NCBI RefSeq assembly: GCF_027533845.1
Contig: NZ_JAPZVN010000007.1
Span: 1 to 64,000, forward strand
DNA length: 64,000 nt
Origin: Streptomyces sp. RPT161
GTDB taxonomy: Bacteria; Actinomycetota; Actinomycetes; Streptomycetales; Streptomycetaceae
Direction of reading: 5' to 3'
The position numbers and the translations under genes were made by a program. Under the pieces are notes generated by a model, which had not been told where the DNA came from, made no database searches, and saw nothing but the letters and a program-made list of their open reading frames with translations. Of the stretch, positions 8,363-17,684 are shown one piece after another (the stretch's first letter is position 1; every line of letters starts with the position of its first letter).

Positions 8363-10093
8363 GTGCTGGAGGAGATGCGGATACGTTCCCTGGGCGTCAT
8401 CGACGATGCCGTGGTCGAGTTGTCACCGGGCTTCACGGCGGTGACCGGCGAGACCGGCGCGGGCAAGACGATGGTCGTCACCAGCCTCGGCCTGCTGCTC
8501 GGCGGCCGTGCCGATGCCGCGCTGGTGCGGATCGGCGCGAAGTCGGCCGTCGTCGAGGGGCGGATCACCGTGGCCCCCGACGCGCCGGCGGCGGTGCGGG
8601 CCGAGGAGGCCGGGGCCGAGCTGGATGACGGCGCGCTGCTGGTGAGCCGGACCATCTCGGCGGAGGGCCGGTCCCGCGCGTACGTCGGCGGCCGTTCCGT
8701 ACCCGCCGCACTGCTCGGTGAGCTGGCCGACGACCTGGTCGCGGTGCACGGCCAGACCGACCAGCAGGGCCTGCTGCGTCCCGCCCGGCAGCGGGCGGCG
8801 CTGGACCGGTACGCGGGCGAGGCGGTCGCCGTACCGCTGGCGAAGTACGCGTCCGCCTACCGTCGGCTGCGTGATGTCAGCGCCGAGTTGGACACCCTGA
8901 CGACCAAGGCACGGGAGCGGGCGCAGGAAGCGGATCTGCTGCGCTTCGGCCTGGACGAGATCGCCGCCGCAGAGCCGCTGCCCGGCGAGGACGCCGAACT
9001 CGCCGCCGAGGCGGAGCGGTTGGGCCACGCGGAGGCGCTGGCGTCGGCGGCCTCCGCCGCGCACACCGCGCTCGCCGGGAACCCGGAGGATCCCGAGGGC
9101 GTGGACGCCACCACGCTGGTGGCGGGGGCGAGCCGGGCCCTGGAGTCCGTGCGCTCACACGATCCGGCGCTCGCCGCACTGGCCGACCGGATGAGCGAGA
9201 TCGGGATCCTGCTGGCCGACGTGGCGGGCGAGCTGGCCGGTTACGCGGACAACCTGGACGCGGATCCGCGGCGGCTCGCGGCGGTCGAGGAGCGGCGCTC
9301 GGTGCTGGCCCATCTCACCCGTAAGTACGGCGAGGACATCGCCTCGGTGCTGGCCTGGGCCGAGCAGGGCTCCGCGCGGCTGGCCGAACTGGACGGTGAC
9401 GACGACCGGATCGAGGCGCTGACGGCGGAACGTGACGCGCTGCGGGCCGAACTCGGCGAGCTGGCACAGGCGTTGACGGACGCGCGGACGGCGGCGGCAG
9501 ATCGGTTCGCCCAGGCGGTGACCGCCGAGCTGGCCGAGCTGGCGATGACGCATGCCCGTATCACGGTGGAGATCCACCAAGTCGAGGATCCGGACGGCAT
9601 CGAGGTCGGCGGCCGGAACGTGGCCTTCGGGGCGAACGGCGCCGACGAGGTGGAACTGCACCTCGCCCCGCACCCGGGAGCACCGGCGCGGCCGATCGCC
9701 AAGGGCGCCTCGGGCGGTGAGCTGTCGCGGGTGATGCTCGCCGTGGAGGTGGTGTTCGCCGGGTCCGATCCGGTGCCTACGTATCTGTTCGACGAGGTGG
9801 ACGCGGGCGTCGGCGGCAAGGCGGCGGTGGAGGTCGGCCGCCGGCTGGCCAGACTGGCGAGGACCGCGCAGGTCATCGTGGTAACGCACCTGCCGCAGGT
9901 GGCGGCCTTCGCCGACCGGCAGTTGCTGGTGGAGAAGACGAATGACGGTTCGGTGACCCGCAGCGGCGTCAGGGTGCTGGACGGTGAGGAGCGGGTCCGC
10001 GAACTGTCGCGAATGCTGGCGGGGTTGGAGGATTCGGACACCGCCCGCGCCCACGCGGAGGAACTTCTGGAGGCGGCGCGCGCCGGGCGGTGA
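8363..10093 (+). CDS. recN: DNA repair protein RecN
   Basis: RecN is an SMC-like ATPase acting in double-strand-break repair. The N-terminal half-ATPase has Walker A GETGAGKT (about 29-36). Long coiled-coil arms follow (STELDTL..RAQEADLLRFGLDEI and AERDALRAELGELAQAL). The C-terminal half has the signature GASGGELSRVMLA and Walker B YLFDEVDAGVGGKA. The GTG at 8363 gives the usual MLEEMRIRSLGVIDD start. The ATG at 8375 has its GGAGGAG directly adjacent, too close for initiation. At 576 residues it is full length. Confidence 0.95.
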   Translation: MLEEMRIRSLGVIDDAVVELSPGFTAVTGETGAGKTMVVTSLGLLLGGRADAALVRIGAKSAVVEGRITVAPDAPAAVRAEEAGAELDDGALLVSRTISAEGRSRAYVGGRSVPAALLGELADDLVAVHGQTDQQGLLRPARQRAALDRYAGEAVAVPLAKYASAYRRLRDVSAELDTLTTKARERAQEADLLRFGLDEIAAAEPLPGEDAELAAEAERLGHAEALASAASAAHTALAGNPEDPEGVDATTLVAGASRALESVRSHDPALAALADRMSEIGILLADVAGELAGYADNLDADPRRLAAVEERRSVLAHLTRKYGEDIASVLAWAEQGSARLAELDGDDDRIEALTAERDALRAELGELAQALTDARTAAADRFAQAVTAELAELAMTHARITVEIHQVEDPDGIEVGGRNVAFGANGADEVELHLAPHPGAPARPIAKGASGGELSRVMLAVEVVFAGSDPVPTYLFDEVDAGVGGKAAVEVGRRLARLARTAQVIVVTHLPQVAAFADRQLLVEKTNDGSVTRSGVRVLDGEERVRELSRMLAGLEDSDTARAHAEELLEAARAGR

Positions 10094-10148
10094 CCGGAGC
10101 GACCGCCCGGGACGGAGGGTGACCACCACCGGCGCGGGCGGCGCACCC

Positions 10149-10180
10149 GGCACCACCCGTACCCGGCACCACCCGTACCC
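10149..10180. repeat. Two tandem 16-bp copies
   Basis: Two exact copies of GGCACCACCCGTACCC follow recN in non-coding sequence. Confidence 0.7.
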
Positions 10181-10277
10181 GGCGCCGACGGCGCGGGCGG
10201 CGGACTCCGCGGCGGTGCGCGACCCCGACCGGCGCGGAGCGGCGCCCTCGCCTCCCGTGCCCTGGGGGGAGCCGCCC

Positions 10278-10303
10278 GGCGTGGCGGTGTACCCCGCCAC
10301 GCC
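10278..10303 (+). terminator. Hairpin without T-tract, likely recN terminator
   Basis: A perfect 10-bp stem (GGCGTGGCGG with CCGCCACGCC) has a 6-base loop. There is no T-run, which is common for terminators in this GC-rich genus. Confidence 0.5.
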
Positions 10304-10394
10304 GCCCGTGCCTACGCGAAGCGACCGCGGCGGATGGCGGACAATGGGGGTGGCCGCTCGGGGGTGGTCGAGAAGCAGTCAGCGGAGGGGGTCC

Positions 10395-11216
10395 ATGGTG
10401 TTCAGCTCGGGGCGGGTACCGGGCGCGCTCGTGGCGGCGGGCGCCACACGAGGCGTCTACCGGACGCTGCGGGCCAAGCCGCCCGGCGGTTCGGCCCGTT
10501 GGCAGCGGAAGAACCACGCGGGCCGCACCGTGGACCTGCATGGCGGGCTGGCCGTGGCCGCGGGGGTGGCGCTGGCCACCGCGGTGACCCCGGGCCTGCC
10601 GCCGCGTACCCGTGCCGCCGCGCTGCTGGCCACCGCCGCGGCGGCGGCCTGCGGGGCCTACGACGACCAGGCGGGGTCGGCGGCCGAGCGCGGCCTGCGC
10701 GCCCATCTGCGGGCGCTCGCCGAGGGCCGGGTCACCTCGGGCGCCGTCAAACTGCTGGGGATCGGCGCGGCGGGGCTGGCCGCGGGCGCGCTGATCGCCA
10801 GACGGCCGGTGGACGTGGCGCTGGCCGGGGTGGTCGTCGCGGGCGGCGCGCATCTGGTGAACCTGCTGGACGTCGCACCGGGCCGGGCGGCCAAGGCGGT
10901 GCTCGCCGCCGGTGCGCCCGGGGTGCTGCGGGGCGGCCCGGCGGGCACGCTGGCCGTCGCGCCGGTGGCCGCCGCGGCGGCGGTGCTCGCGGACGACCTC
11001 CGGGAACGCACCATGCTCGGTGACGCGGGCGCCCATGCGCTGGGCGCGGCGCTCGGTGTCTCGATCGTGACCGCGAACGGCCGCACCGGCCGGGCGCTGC
11101 ACGCGGCGGTGCTGGTCGCGCTGGCGGCGGTCGGCGACCGGGTGAGTTACGGCGACGCGCTGTGGACTGCCCCTGGAATACGGGAAGTTGACACCTGGGG
11201 GCGTCTTCCGTGCTGA
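10395..11216 (+). CDS. MraY/WecA-like (glycosyltransferase family 4 type) membrane protein
   Basis: The 273-residue polytopic protein has alternating Ala/Val/Leu-rich membrane segments. It shows AYDDQAG (about 95), RGLRAHLRALAEGRVTSGAVK and NLLDVAPGRAAK. These resemble the DD and NxxD loop motifs of polyprenyl-phosphate sugar-1-phosphate transferases. The chain is shorter than true MraY and the residues are only partly conserved, so activity is uncertain. The ATG at 10395 has GGAGGGG 4 bases upstream. It lies between recN and a family-4 glycosyltransferase, suggesting a role in cell-surface glycan synthesis (inference). Confidence 0.7.
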   Translation: MVFSSGRVPGALVAAGATRGVYRTLRAKPPGGSARWQRKNHAGRTVDLHGGLAVAAGVALATAVTPGLPPRTRAAALLATAAAAACGAYDDQAGSAAERGLRAHLRALAEGRVTSGAVKLLGIGAAGLAAGALIARRPVDVALAGVVVAGGAHLVNLLDVAPGRAAKAVLAAGAPGVLRGGPAGTLAVAPVAAAAAVLADDLRERTMLGDAGAHALGAALGVSIVTANGRTGRALHAAVLVALAAVGDRVSYGDALWTAPGIREVDTWGRLPC

Positions 11217-11479
11217 CGGTGGCTTTTCACCATTAAGGCGACGGCTGGCCCCACACCCACTCATATGGGTGATCCCGTACCACCGCGTACCCCCACCAGC
11301 GGGGGAGCGGCCCTCGTACTGTCGGCCCCTGCTGGCATCCTGGAACCGCAAGCCCGCGAACCCGAACGCCGATCAACCCGTCCGCACAGGAACACCCAGA
11401 TGTGAACGGGTGTGCGCACGTCACCGTTCCGTACGTTCAACCAGCGAAGCATGCCACCGACCCAGGAGCCGTACCCCGC

Positions 11480-12613
11480 GTGAGCAGCAGTCAGACCCCG
11501 TCGTACGGGCCGTTGCACGCCGTGCAGGTGCTCGGCGCGACGGCCGGTGCGCATGTCAGCTCGCTGGCCGGCGGGCTGGTGGCACGCGGGGTGGACGTGA
11601 CGGTGTGCGGACCGGCCGAGGCGGCGGAGGCGTACGGATTCGCCGCTACCGGCGCCCGGTACACCCCGGTGGAGATCGGTGGCAGGCCGTCCCCGCGCGC
11701 CGACGCGCTGGCCGTCGCCGCGCTACGGGCCGCCTGTGCCCGCGCCGATGTGATCCACGCGCACGGACTGCGCGCGGCTCTGCTGGCCTCGCTGGCCGTC
11801 CCCGCGCCCAGGCGCCCGGCGCTGGTGGTCAGTTGGCACGGCGCCGAGCCGGCCTCGGGCAGCCGCGCGGGCCTGCTGCGGCTGCTGGAACGACGGGTGG
11901 CCAGGGCCGCCACCGTGGTGCTCGGCACCTCGTCCGAACTCGTCGACCAGGTACGGAGGTTGGGCGCCCGGGATGCCCGGTTGGCACCGGTCGCGCTGCC
12001 CGGACCGCGGCTGGATCCGGAGCGGCCCGGCGCCGACCCGGAGTGCGCCCGGCAGAAGCGGCGGGCCGAACTCGGCGCGGTGGACCGGCCGTTGCTGCTG
12101 GCCGTCGGCCGACTGGAACCGCACAAGGGATACGACCTGCTGCTGGACGCCGCCCGCGACTGGCGGTTCCTGGAACCGCCGCCGCTGGTCGCCGTCGCGG
12201 GCGAGGGCGGCTGCCGACCGGCGCTACAGCACCGGATCGACACGGAGGACCTGCCGGTCCGGCTGCTGGGGCGGCGCGACGACATCGCCGAACTCCTCGC
12301 GGCGGCCGATCTGGTGGTGCTGCCCAGCCGTTGGGAGTCCCGGCCGCTGATCGCCGAGGAGGCACTGCACGCCGGGGTGCCGCTGGTCGCCACGGCGGTC
12401 GGCGGCATCCCCGAACTGGTCGGCGACGCCGCCGCGCTCGTGCCGCACGGCGACGCGAGGGCATTCGGCCGGGCGGTCACCACACTGCTCGCCGACCCGG
12501 ACCGCCGAGCCCGACTGGCCGCCGAAGGTCGGGTACAGGCGGCCACTTGGCCCAGCGAGGACGACACCGTCGCCCAAGTCCTCAGCGTCTACGACGAGTT
12601 GCGGGCGGGCTAG
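11480..12613 (+). CDS. Glycosyltransferase family 4
   Basis: A GT-B fold glycosyltransferase of 377 residues. The N-terminal domain starts HAVQVLGATAGAHVSSLAGGLVARG. The C-terminal domain has LLAVGRLEPHKGYDLLLDAA, the nucleotide-sugar site ADLVVLPSRWESRPLIAEEALHAG and VGGIPELVGD. It transfers a sugar from an activated donor, probably to a lipid or surface glycan; neither substrate can be read. The GTG at 11480 has AGGAG 11 bases upstream. A longer reading from 11402 has no homologous sequence. No signal peptide is seen, so it is cytoplasmic. Confidence 0.85.
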   Translation: MSSSQTPSYGPLHAVQVLGATAGAHVSSLAGGLVARGVDVTVCGPAEAAEAYGFAATGARYTPVEIGGRPSPRADALAVAALRAACARADVIHAHGLRAALLASLAVPAPRRPALVVSWHGAEPASGSRAGLLRLLERRVARAATVVLGTSSELVDQVRRLGARDARLAPVALPGPRLDPERPGADPECARQKRRAELGAVDRPLLLAVGRLEPHKGYDLLLDAARDWRFLEPPPLVAVAGEGGCRPALQHRIDTEDLPVRLLGRRDDIAELLAAADLVVLPSRWESRPLIAEEALHAGVPLVATAVGGIPELVGDAAALVPHGDARAFGRAVTTLLADPDRRARLAAEGRVQAATWPSEDDTVAQVLSVYDELRAG

Positions 12614-12655
12614 CCTCCGGCCGCTGCGCGGGTACGGGGCCGGCCGCGAGCAGGG

Positions 12656-14476
12656 TCAGCCCCCGTACGCGCCGGAGGCGGTCAGCCGCAGGGCCGTGTC
12701 GATCAGCGGCACGTGGCTGAACGCCTGCGGGAAGTTGCCCACCTGCCGTTGCAGCCTGGGGTCCCACTCCTCCGCGAGCAGTCCGAGGTCGTTGCGCAGC
12801 GACAGCAGCTTCTCGAACAGCTGCCGCGCCTCGTCCACCCGGCCGATCATCGCCAGGTCGTCCGCCAGCCAGAACGAGCAGGCCAGGAACGCGCCCTCGT
12901 CGCCAGGAAGTCCGTCCACGCCCGCGTGCGCGCCCTCGGTCGGATAGCGCAGCACGAAGCCGCCCTCGACGGTCAGCTCCTTCTGGATCGCCTCGATGGT
13001 CCCGATGACCCGCTTGTCGTCCGGCGGCAGGAAGCCGACCTGCGGGATCAGCAGCAGCGAGGCGTCCAGTTCCCTGGAGCCGTAGGACTGGGTGAAGGTG
13101 TTGCGGTCCTTGTCGTAGCCCTTCTCGCACACGTCCCGGTGGATCTCGTCGCGCAGCTCGCGCCAGCGCTCCAGCGGCCCGTCCACCTCGCCGGACTCGA
13201 TCAGCTTGACCGTGCGGTCCACCGCGACCCAGGCCATCACCTTGGAGTGCACGAAGTGGCGGCGCGGCCCGCGCACCTCCCAGATGCCCTCGTCCGGCTC
13301 CTGCCAGTGGTCCTCCAGGTACCGGATCAGCTTCAGCTGGAGCAGGCTCGCGTAGTCGTTGCGGGCCAGACCGGTCATCAGCGCCAGGTGCAGCGCCTCG
13401 CTGACCTCGCCGTAGACGTCGAGCTGGAGCTGGCGCACCGCGCCGTTGCCCACCCGTACCGGCTGGGAGCCCTCGTAGCCGGGCAGCCAGGTCAGCTCGG
13501 TCTCGCCCAACTCCCGTTCGCCCGCGATCCCGTACATGATCTGCAGGTTCTCCGGGTCGCCGGCCACCGCGCGCAGCAGCCACTCGCGCCAGGCGCGGGC
13601 CTCCTCGCGGTAGCCGGTGCGCAGCAGCGACGACAGGGTGATCGCCGCGTCCCGCAGCCAGGTGAAGCGGTAGTCCCAGTTCCGTACGCCGCCGATGTCC
13701 TCCGGCAGCGAGGTGGTGGGCGCGGCGACGATCCCGCCGGTCGGTCCGTAGGTCAGCGCCTTCAACGTGATCAGCGAGCGGACGACGGCGTCCCGGTAAG
13801 GGCCGTGGTACGTGCAGTGGTCGACCCAGTCGCGCCAGAACTGCTCGGTGGCCTCCAGGGAGGCCTCCGGGTCCGGCATCGCGGGCGGCTGGTGGTGCGA
13901 GGGCTGCCAGCTGATGGTGAACGCGATCCGCTCGCCGGGGGAGACGGTGAAGTCGGCGAAGGTCGTCAAGTCCTTGCCGTAGGTGGGGCATTCGGTGTCC
14001 AGCCACACCGAGTCGGGACCGGCCACCGCGACCGTGCGGCCCTCGGCTGCCTGCGGGTCGTCGACCCGGTGCACCCACGGCACCACCGCGCCGTAGGAGA
14101 AGCGCATCCGCAGCGCGGAGCGCATCGGCACCCGGCCGCTGACCCCCTCCACGATCCGGATCAGCTGCGGGGCGCCGTCACGCGGCGGCATGAAGTCGAT
14201 GATCCGCACCGTGCCGCGCGGGGTGTCCCACTCCGACTCCAGCACCAGGGAGTCACCGCGGTATCGGCGGCGCGTCGCGGTCGGCGGCTGCGTGCCCTGC
14301 GGATACGCCGGGCCGAGCCGCCAGTAGCCGTGTTCATCGTCGCCGAGCAGCCCCGCGAAGACCGCGGGGGAGTCGAAACGGGGCAGGCACAGCCAGTCGG
14401 CCGTGCCGTCCCGGCAGACCAGGGCGGCGGTCTGCATGTCGCCGATGAGTGCGTAGTCCTCGATGCGCCCGGCCAC
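12656..14476 (-). CDS. Glycoside hydrolase family 15 protein (trehalase/glucoamylase type)
   Basis: At about 606 residues, the protein matches GH15 enzymes of actinobacteria that hydrolyse trehalose or alpha-glucans. The N-terminal beta domain starts GRIEDYALIGDMQTAALVCRDG, with DWLCLPRFDSPAVFAGLLG. The (alpha/alpha)6 barrel contains NWDYRFTWLRDAAITLSSL, ELTWLPGYEGSQPVRVGN and QLQLDVYGEV. The acid/base Glu residues should lie in the last two blocks and near EEWDPRLQRQVGNFPQAFSH. The GTG at 14476 has CTGGAG 6 bases upstream. An ATG at 14482 directly abuts that site. It is monocistronic, divergent from pyrG. Confidence 0.9.
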   Translation of the reverse strand: MAGRIEDYALIGDMQTAALVCRDGTADWLCLPRFDSPAVFAGLLGDDEHGYWRLGPAYPQGTQPPTATRRRYRGDSLVLESEWDTPRGTVRIIDFMPPRDGAPQLIRIVEGVSGRVPMRSALRMRFSYGAVVPWVHRVDDPQAAEGRTVAVAGPDSVWLDTECPTYGKDLTTFADFTVSPGERIAFTISWQPSHHQPPAMPDPEASLEATEQFWRDWVDHCTYHGPYRDAVVRSLITLKALTYGPTGGIVAAPTTSLPEDIGGVRNWDYRFTWLRDAAITLSSLLRTGYREEARAWREWLLRAVAGDPENLQIMYGIAGERELGETELTWLPGYEGSQPVRVGNGAVRQLQLDVYGEVSEALHLALMTGLARNDYASLLQLKLIRYLEDHWQEPDEGIWEVRGPRRHFVHSKVMAWVAVDRTVKLIESGEVDGPLERWRELRDEIHRDVCEKGYDKDRNTFTQSYGSRELDASLLLIPQVGFLPPDDKRVIGTIEAIQKELTVEGGFVLRYPTEGAHAGVDGLPGDEGAFLACSFWLADDLAMIGRVDEARQLFEKLLSLRNDLGLLAEEWDPRLQRQVGNFPQAFSHVPLIDTALRLTASGAYGG

Positions 14477-14482
14477 GTACAT

Positions 14483-15036
14483 CTCCAGTCGAACAGCTTG
14501 AACCGTCCCGAGGGACGTTCGAATTCCAGGTCTGGCGTATTCGACGAACCTGGCTCCGGTGCCCCCTTGTCCCGTGATGCGCCCCTTTGGTGGTTATACG
14601 CGTGGGGCGGTGTCACGGTTCGGGAGCGGGCGGGGATGATGCCGTGCCGGCCGGCTCGCTATGGCCCCTTCCTGCGCCGAACCCGACGGCAGAAGAGAGT
14701 GTCCGAGCAGAATACGACGTTGGACGGGGGGCGCGTGCGTTCTCGTGACGGCCGATTTCGGCCGGTCGGGTGAGCCGTGCGCCCAGCGCGACAAGGTGAC
14801 CGCACGCCGTGAACGACACCCCGGTCGGCGGTGAGCCGAGGTGCGCCTCGGGCGGCGGCCCGCGCCGGTACGCGTCCGGTCCGCGAGGGCGGCTCCCGTG
14901 CCGCCGAACGCGGTCGGGCCCAGCCGCTGATACGCTGGTAGCCCGTGGGCCGGTGGGTTGAACCACTGAACCGCCTCGACGGCTCCACCCCACACCGGGC
15001 CGTCGATCCTCACCTCGCGACCACGGGAGCCCCCTC
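14483..15036. other. Divergent intergenic region, GH15 gene and pyrG
   Basis: About 550 bases with no gene. They hold the inverted repeat at 14500-14520, a second one (CCAGGT...ACCTGG, about 14528-14555), and a TACGCT -10-like element near 14934 ahead of pyrG without a clear -35. I found no riboswitch signature. Confidence 0.5.
14500..14520. promoter_or_regulatory. Inverted repeat upstream of the GH15 gene
   Basis: GAACCGTCCC and GGGACGTTC form a near-palindrome with one bulged base, about 20 bases before the GH15 start. It could be an operator or a hairpin in the leader; no regulator is recognisable. Confidence 0.35.
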
Positions 15037-16743
15037 TTGGCACTGCCTCATCCTGGCAAAAACCAGACGACCAAGCACATCTTCGTCACCGGGGGTGTGG
15101 CCTCGTCGCTCGGCAAGGGGCTGACGGCCTCCAGCCTCGGCGCCCTGCTCAAGGCGCGCGGCCTGCGGGTCACCATGCAGAAGCTCGACCCGTACCTGAA
15201 CGTCGACCCCGGAACGATGAATCCGTTCCAGCACGGTGAGGTGTTCGTCACCAACGACGGCGCCGAGACCGATCTCGACATCGGCCACTACGAGCGGTTC
15301 CTCGACGTCGACCTGGACGGTTCGGCGAACGTCACCACCGGCCAGGTCTACTCCTCGGTGATCGCCAAGGAGCGGCGCGGTGAGTACCTGGGCGACACCG
15401 TGCAGGTGATCCCTCACATCACCAACGAGATCAAGTCCCGGATCCGGCGGATGGCCACCGACGACGTCGACGTGGTCATCACCGAGGTCGGCGGCACCGT
15501 CGGCGACATCGAGTCGCTGCCGTTCCTGGAGTCGGTGCGCCAGGTCCGGCACGAGGTAGGCCGGGACAACGTGTTCTTCGTGCACGTCTCCCTGCTGCCG
15601 TACATCGGCCCGTCCGGCGAGCTGAAGACCAAGCCGACGCAGCACTCGGTCGCGGCGCTGCGCAACATCGGCATCCAGCCGGACGCGATCGTGCTGCGCG
15701 CCGACCGCGAGGTGCCGACCGCCATCAAGCGCAAGATCTCGCTGATGTGCGACGTGGACGAGGACGCGGTGGTCGCCGCGATCGACGCCAAGTCGATCTA
15801 CGACATCCCCAAGGTGCTGCACGGCGAGGGCCTGGACGCCTATGTGGTGCGCCGTCTCGACCTGCCGTTCCGGGACGTGGACTGGACGCAGTGGGACGAC
15901 CTGCTGGACCGGGTGCACAACCCCGCCCACGAGGTGACGGTCGCGCTGGTCGGCAAGTACATCGACCTGCCGGACGCCTATCTGTCGGTGACCGAGGCGC
16001 TGCGCGCGGGCGGCTTCGCCAACAACACCCGGGTGAAGGTCAAGTGGGTCACCTCGGACGACTGCCGTGACGCGGCCGGTGCCGAGCGGCAGCTGGCGGA
16101 CGTGGACGCGGTCTGCGTGCCCGGTGGCTTCGGCGACCGTGGTGTGGAGGGCAAGGTCGCGGCCATCGCGTACGCCCGGGAGAACAGGATCCCGCTGCTG
16201 GGTCTGTGCCTCGGCCTGCAGTGCGTGGTCATCGAGGCGGCCCGCAACCTGGCCGGGATCAAGGACGCCAACTCCACCGAGTTCGACTCGGCGACCGCGC
16301 ATCCGGTGATCTCCACGATGGCCGAGCAGCTCGACATCGTCGAGGGCAAGGGCGACCTGGGCGGCACCATGCGGCTGGGCATCTACCCGGCCAAGCTGGC
16401 CGAGGGCTCCATCGTCCGCGAGGTCTACGGCGGCGAGCCGTATGTGGAGGAGCGGCACCGCCACCGCTACGAGGTCAACAACTCCTACCGCGCGGAGCTG
16501 GAGAAGAAGGCCGGCATCCTCTTCTCCGGCACCTCGCCGGACAACAAGCTGGTGGAGTACGTGGAGTACCCGCGTGAGGTGCACCCGTACCTGGTCGCCA
16601 CCCAGGCGCACCCGGAGCTGAAGTCCCGGCCGACCCGTCCGCACCCGCTGTTCGCGGGCCTGGTCGCGGCGGCGGTCCGCCGCCAGCAGGGCGCCGACGC
16701 CGTCACCGGGCCGGTGAAGGAGCAGGCCAAGGCGAAGGCCTGA
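15037..16743 (+). CDS. pyrG: CTP synthase
   Basis: CTP synthase aminates UTP to CTP using glutamine and ATP. The synthetase domain (about 1-275) starts [20 protein letters not shown], with the P-loop-like [10 protein letters not shown] and [21 protein letters not shown]. The class I glutaminase domain carries the nucleophile Cys391 in [10 protein letters not shown]. The partner His and Glu sit in THPE-like [11 protein letters not shown]. The TTG at 15037 has GGGAG about 8 bases upstream. The full 568-residue length is normal for actinobacteria. Confidence 0.97.
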   Translation: MALPHPGKNQTTKHIFVTGGVASSLGKGLTASSLGALLKARGLRVTMQKLDPYLNVDPGTMNPFQHGEVFVTNDGAETDLDIGHYERFLDVDLDGSANVTTGQVYSSVIAKERRGEYLGDTVQVIPHITNEIKSRIRRMATDDVDVVITEVGGTVGDIESLPFLESVRQVRHEVGRDNVFFVHVSLLPYIGPSGELKTKPTQHSVAALRNIGIQPDAIVLRADREVPTAIKRKISLMCDVDEDAVVAAIDAKSIYDIPKVLHGEGLDAYVVRRLDLPFRDVDWTQWDDLLDRVHNPAHEVTVALVGKYIDLPDAYLSVTEALRAGGFANNTRVKVKWVTSDDCRDAAGAERQLADVDAVCVPGGFGDRGVEGKVAAIAYARENRIPLLGLCLGLQCVVIEAARNLAGIKDANSTEFDSATAHPVISTMAEQLDIVEGKGDLGGTMRLGIYPAKLAEGSIVREVYGGEPYVEERHRHRYEVNNSYRAELEKKAGILFSGTSPDNKLVEYVEYPREVHPYLVATQAHPELKSRPTRPHPLFAGLVAAAVRRQQGADAVTGPVKEQAKAKA

Positions 16744-16756
16744 CCCGATCGAACGG

Positions 16757-16796
16757 GGTGCCGGGGTGACCACGTACGCGTGGTCGCCCCGGCACC
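16757..16796 (+). terminator. pyrG terminator
   Basis: GGTGCCGGGG and GACCAC on the left pair with GTGGTC and CCCCGGCACC on the right, directly between pyrG and the Nudix gene. Confidence 0.8.
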
Positions 16797-16832
16797 GCCG
16801 TTCCACCCCGATCGCGGAGGAACCGAAGATCC

Positions 16833-17462
16833 ATGCATGATTCCGTTATCCACGACATCTCCGAGGAGTGGCCGGTTTCGGCCACCGAGACTCCTTTCAC
16901 CGGCCGGGTGACCGGTGTGCGCAGCGATCTGGTGACGATGCCCGACGGCAGCACCGCCCGACGCGACTACCAGACCCACCCCGGCTCTGTCGCCGTCGTC
17001 GCGCTGGACGGGGACGGCCGGGTGCTGGTGCTGCGGCAGTACCGGCATCCGGTGCGGCAGCGCTTGTGGGAGCTTCCGGCCGGGCTGCTGGACGTGCCCG
17101 GCGAGCATCCGCTGCACGCCGCGCAGCGGGAGCTGTACGAGGAGGCGCACGTCAAGGCGGCGGACTGGCGGGTGCTGGTGGACATCTACAGCACGCCGGG
17201 CGGCTCGACCGAGGCGATCCGGATCTTCCTCGCCCGTGATCTCGCGGACGCCGAGGGCGAGCGGTTCGCGGCCTCGGCGGAGGAGGCCGAGTTCGAGTAC
17301 GCCCGGGTCCCGCTGGACGAGCTGGTGCGCGGGGTGATCGCTGGTGAACTCCACAACTCCTGCCTGGCAGTTGGCGTCCTGGCCCTCCAGGCGGTGCTGA
17401 ACGGCGACGGTGTGGACGCCCTGCGCCCAGCCGATGCCCCGTGGCCCGCCCGCCCGTTCTGA
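16833..17462 (+). CDS. Nudix hydrolase, ADP-ribose pyrophosphatase type
   Basis: The 209-residue protein resembles ADP-ribose pyrophosphatases, which split ADP-ribose to AMP and ribose-5-phosphate. It has the upstream VLVLRQYRHPVRQRLWELPAGLLD block typical of that group and a Nudix box ending QRELYEEAHV. The usual Gly of REUXEEXGU is His here, and the first spacer is one residue longer than the consensus; relatives in Streptomyces show the same form as I recall. A Nudix gene beside pyrG is conserved in actinobacteria. Confidence 0.88.
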   Translation: MHDSVIHDISEEWPVSATETPFTGRVTGVRSDLVTMPDGSTARRDYQTHPGSVAVVALDGDGRVLVLRQYRHPVRQRLWELPAGLLDVPGEHPLHAAQRELYEEAHVKAADWRVLVDIYSTPGGSTEAIRIFLARDLADAEGERFAASAEEAEFEYARVPLDELVRGVIAGELHNSCLAVGVLALQAVLNGDGVDALRPADAPWPARPF

Positions 17463-17469
17463 CGGGGGT

Positions 17470-17488
17470 TCGAGGGCGAAGCCCTCGA
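17470..17488 (+). terminator. Short hairpin after the Nudix gene
   Basis: TCGAGGGC and GCCCTCGA form a perfect 8-bp stem around GAA, 8 bases after the Nudix stop. Confidence 0.6.
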
Positions 17489-17684
17489 CGTCCCTCCCGG
17501 GTGCCGAGCGGGCGAAGCCCCCGACAATCCGAGATCACCCGCAGGTGGCGCTGGGCATGAACCCCCATGATCCGATGGAGTGATCATCACAGCGGGTTGC
17601 GGCGAACGCCCCGGGAAGGGGCTCGTATCCTCCTGTGTACGCGCGGCATGCGCCGCGTGACACAGAAAACGGGAGTGTGGCCCC

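Larger units (their letters stand above)
10094..10394. other. Intergenic region after recN
   Basis: About 300 non-coding bases. They hold the 16-bp tandem repeat, a GGCGTGGCGG/CCGCCACGCC hairpin at 10278-10303, and the ribosome site of the next gene. No ORF with coding character is seen. Confidence 0.5.

Noticed and set aside
15010-16806. Long minus-strand open frame opposite pyrG
   Set aside because: pyrG is unmistakable on the plus strand. The antisense protein is His/Asp/Val/Leu-rich with no known motif, as expected from complementing high-GC codons.
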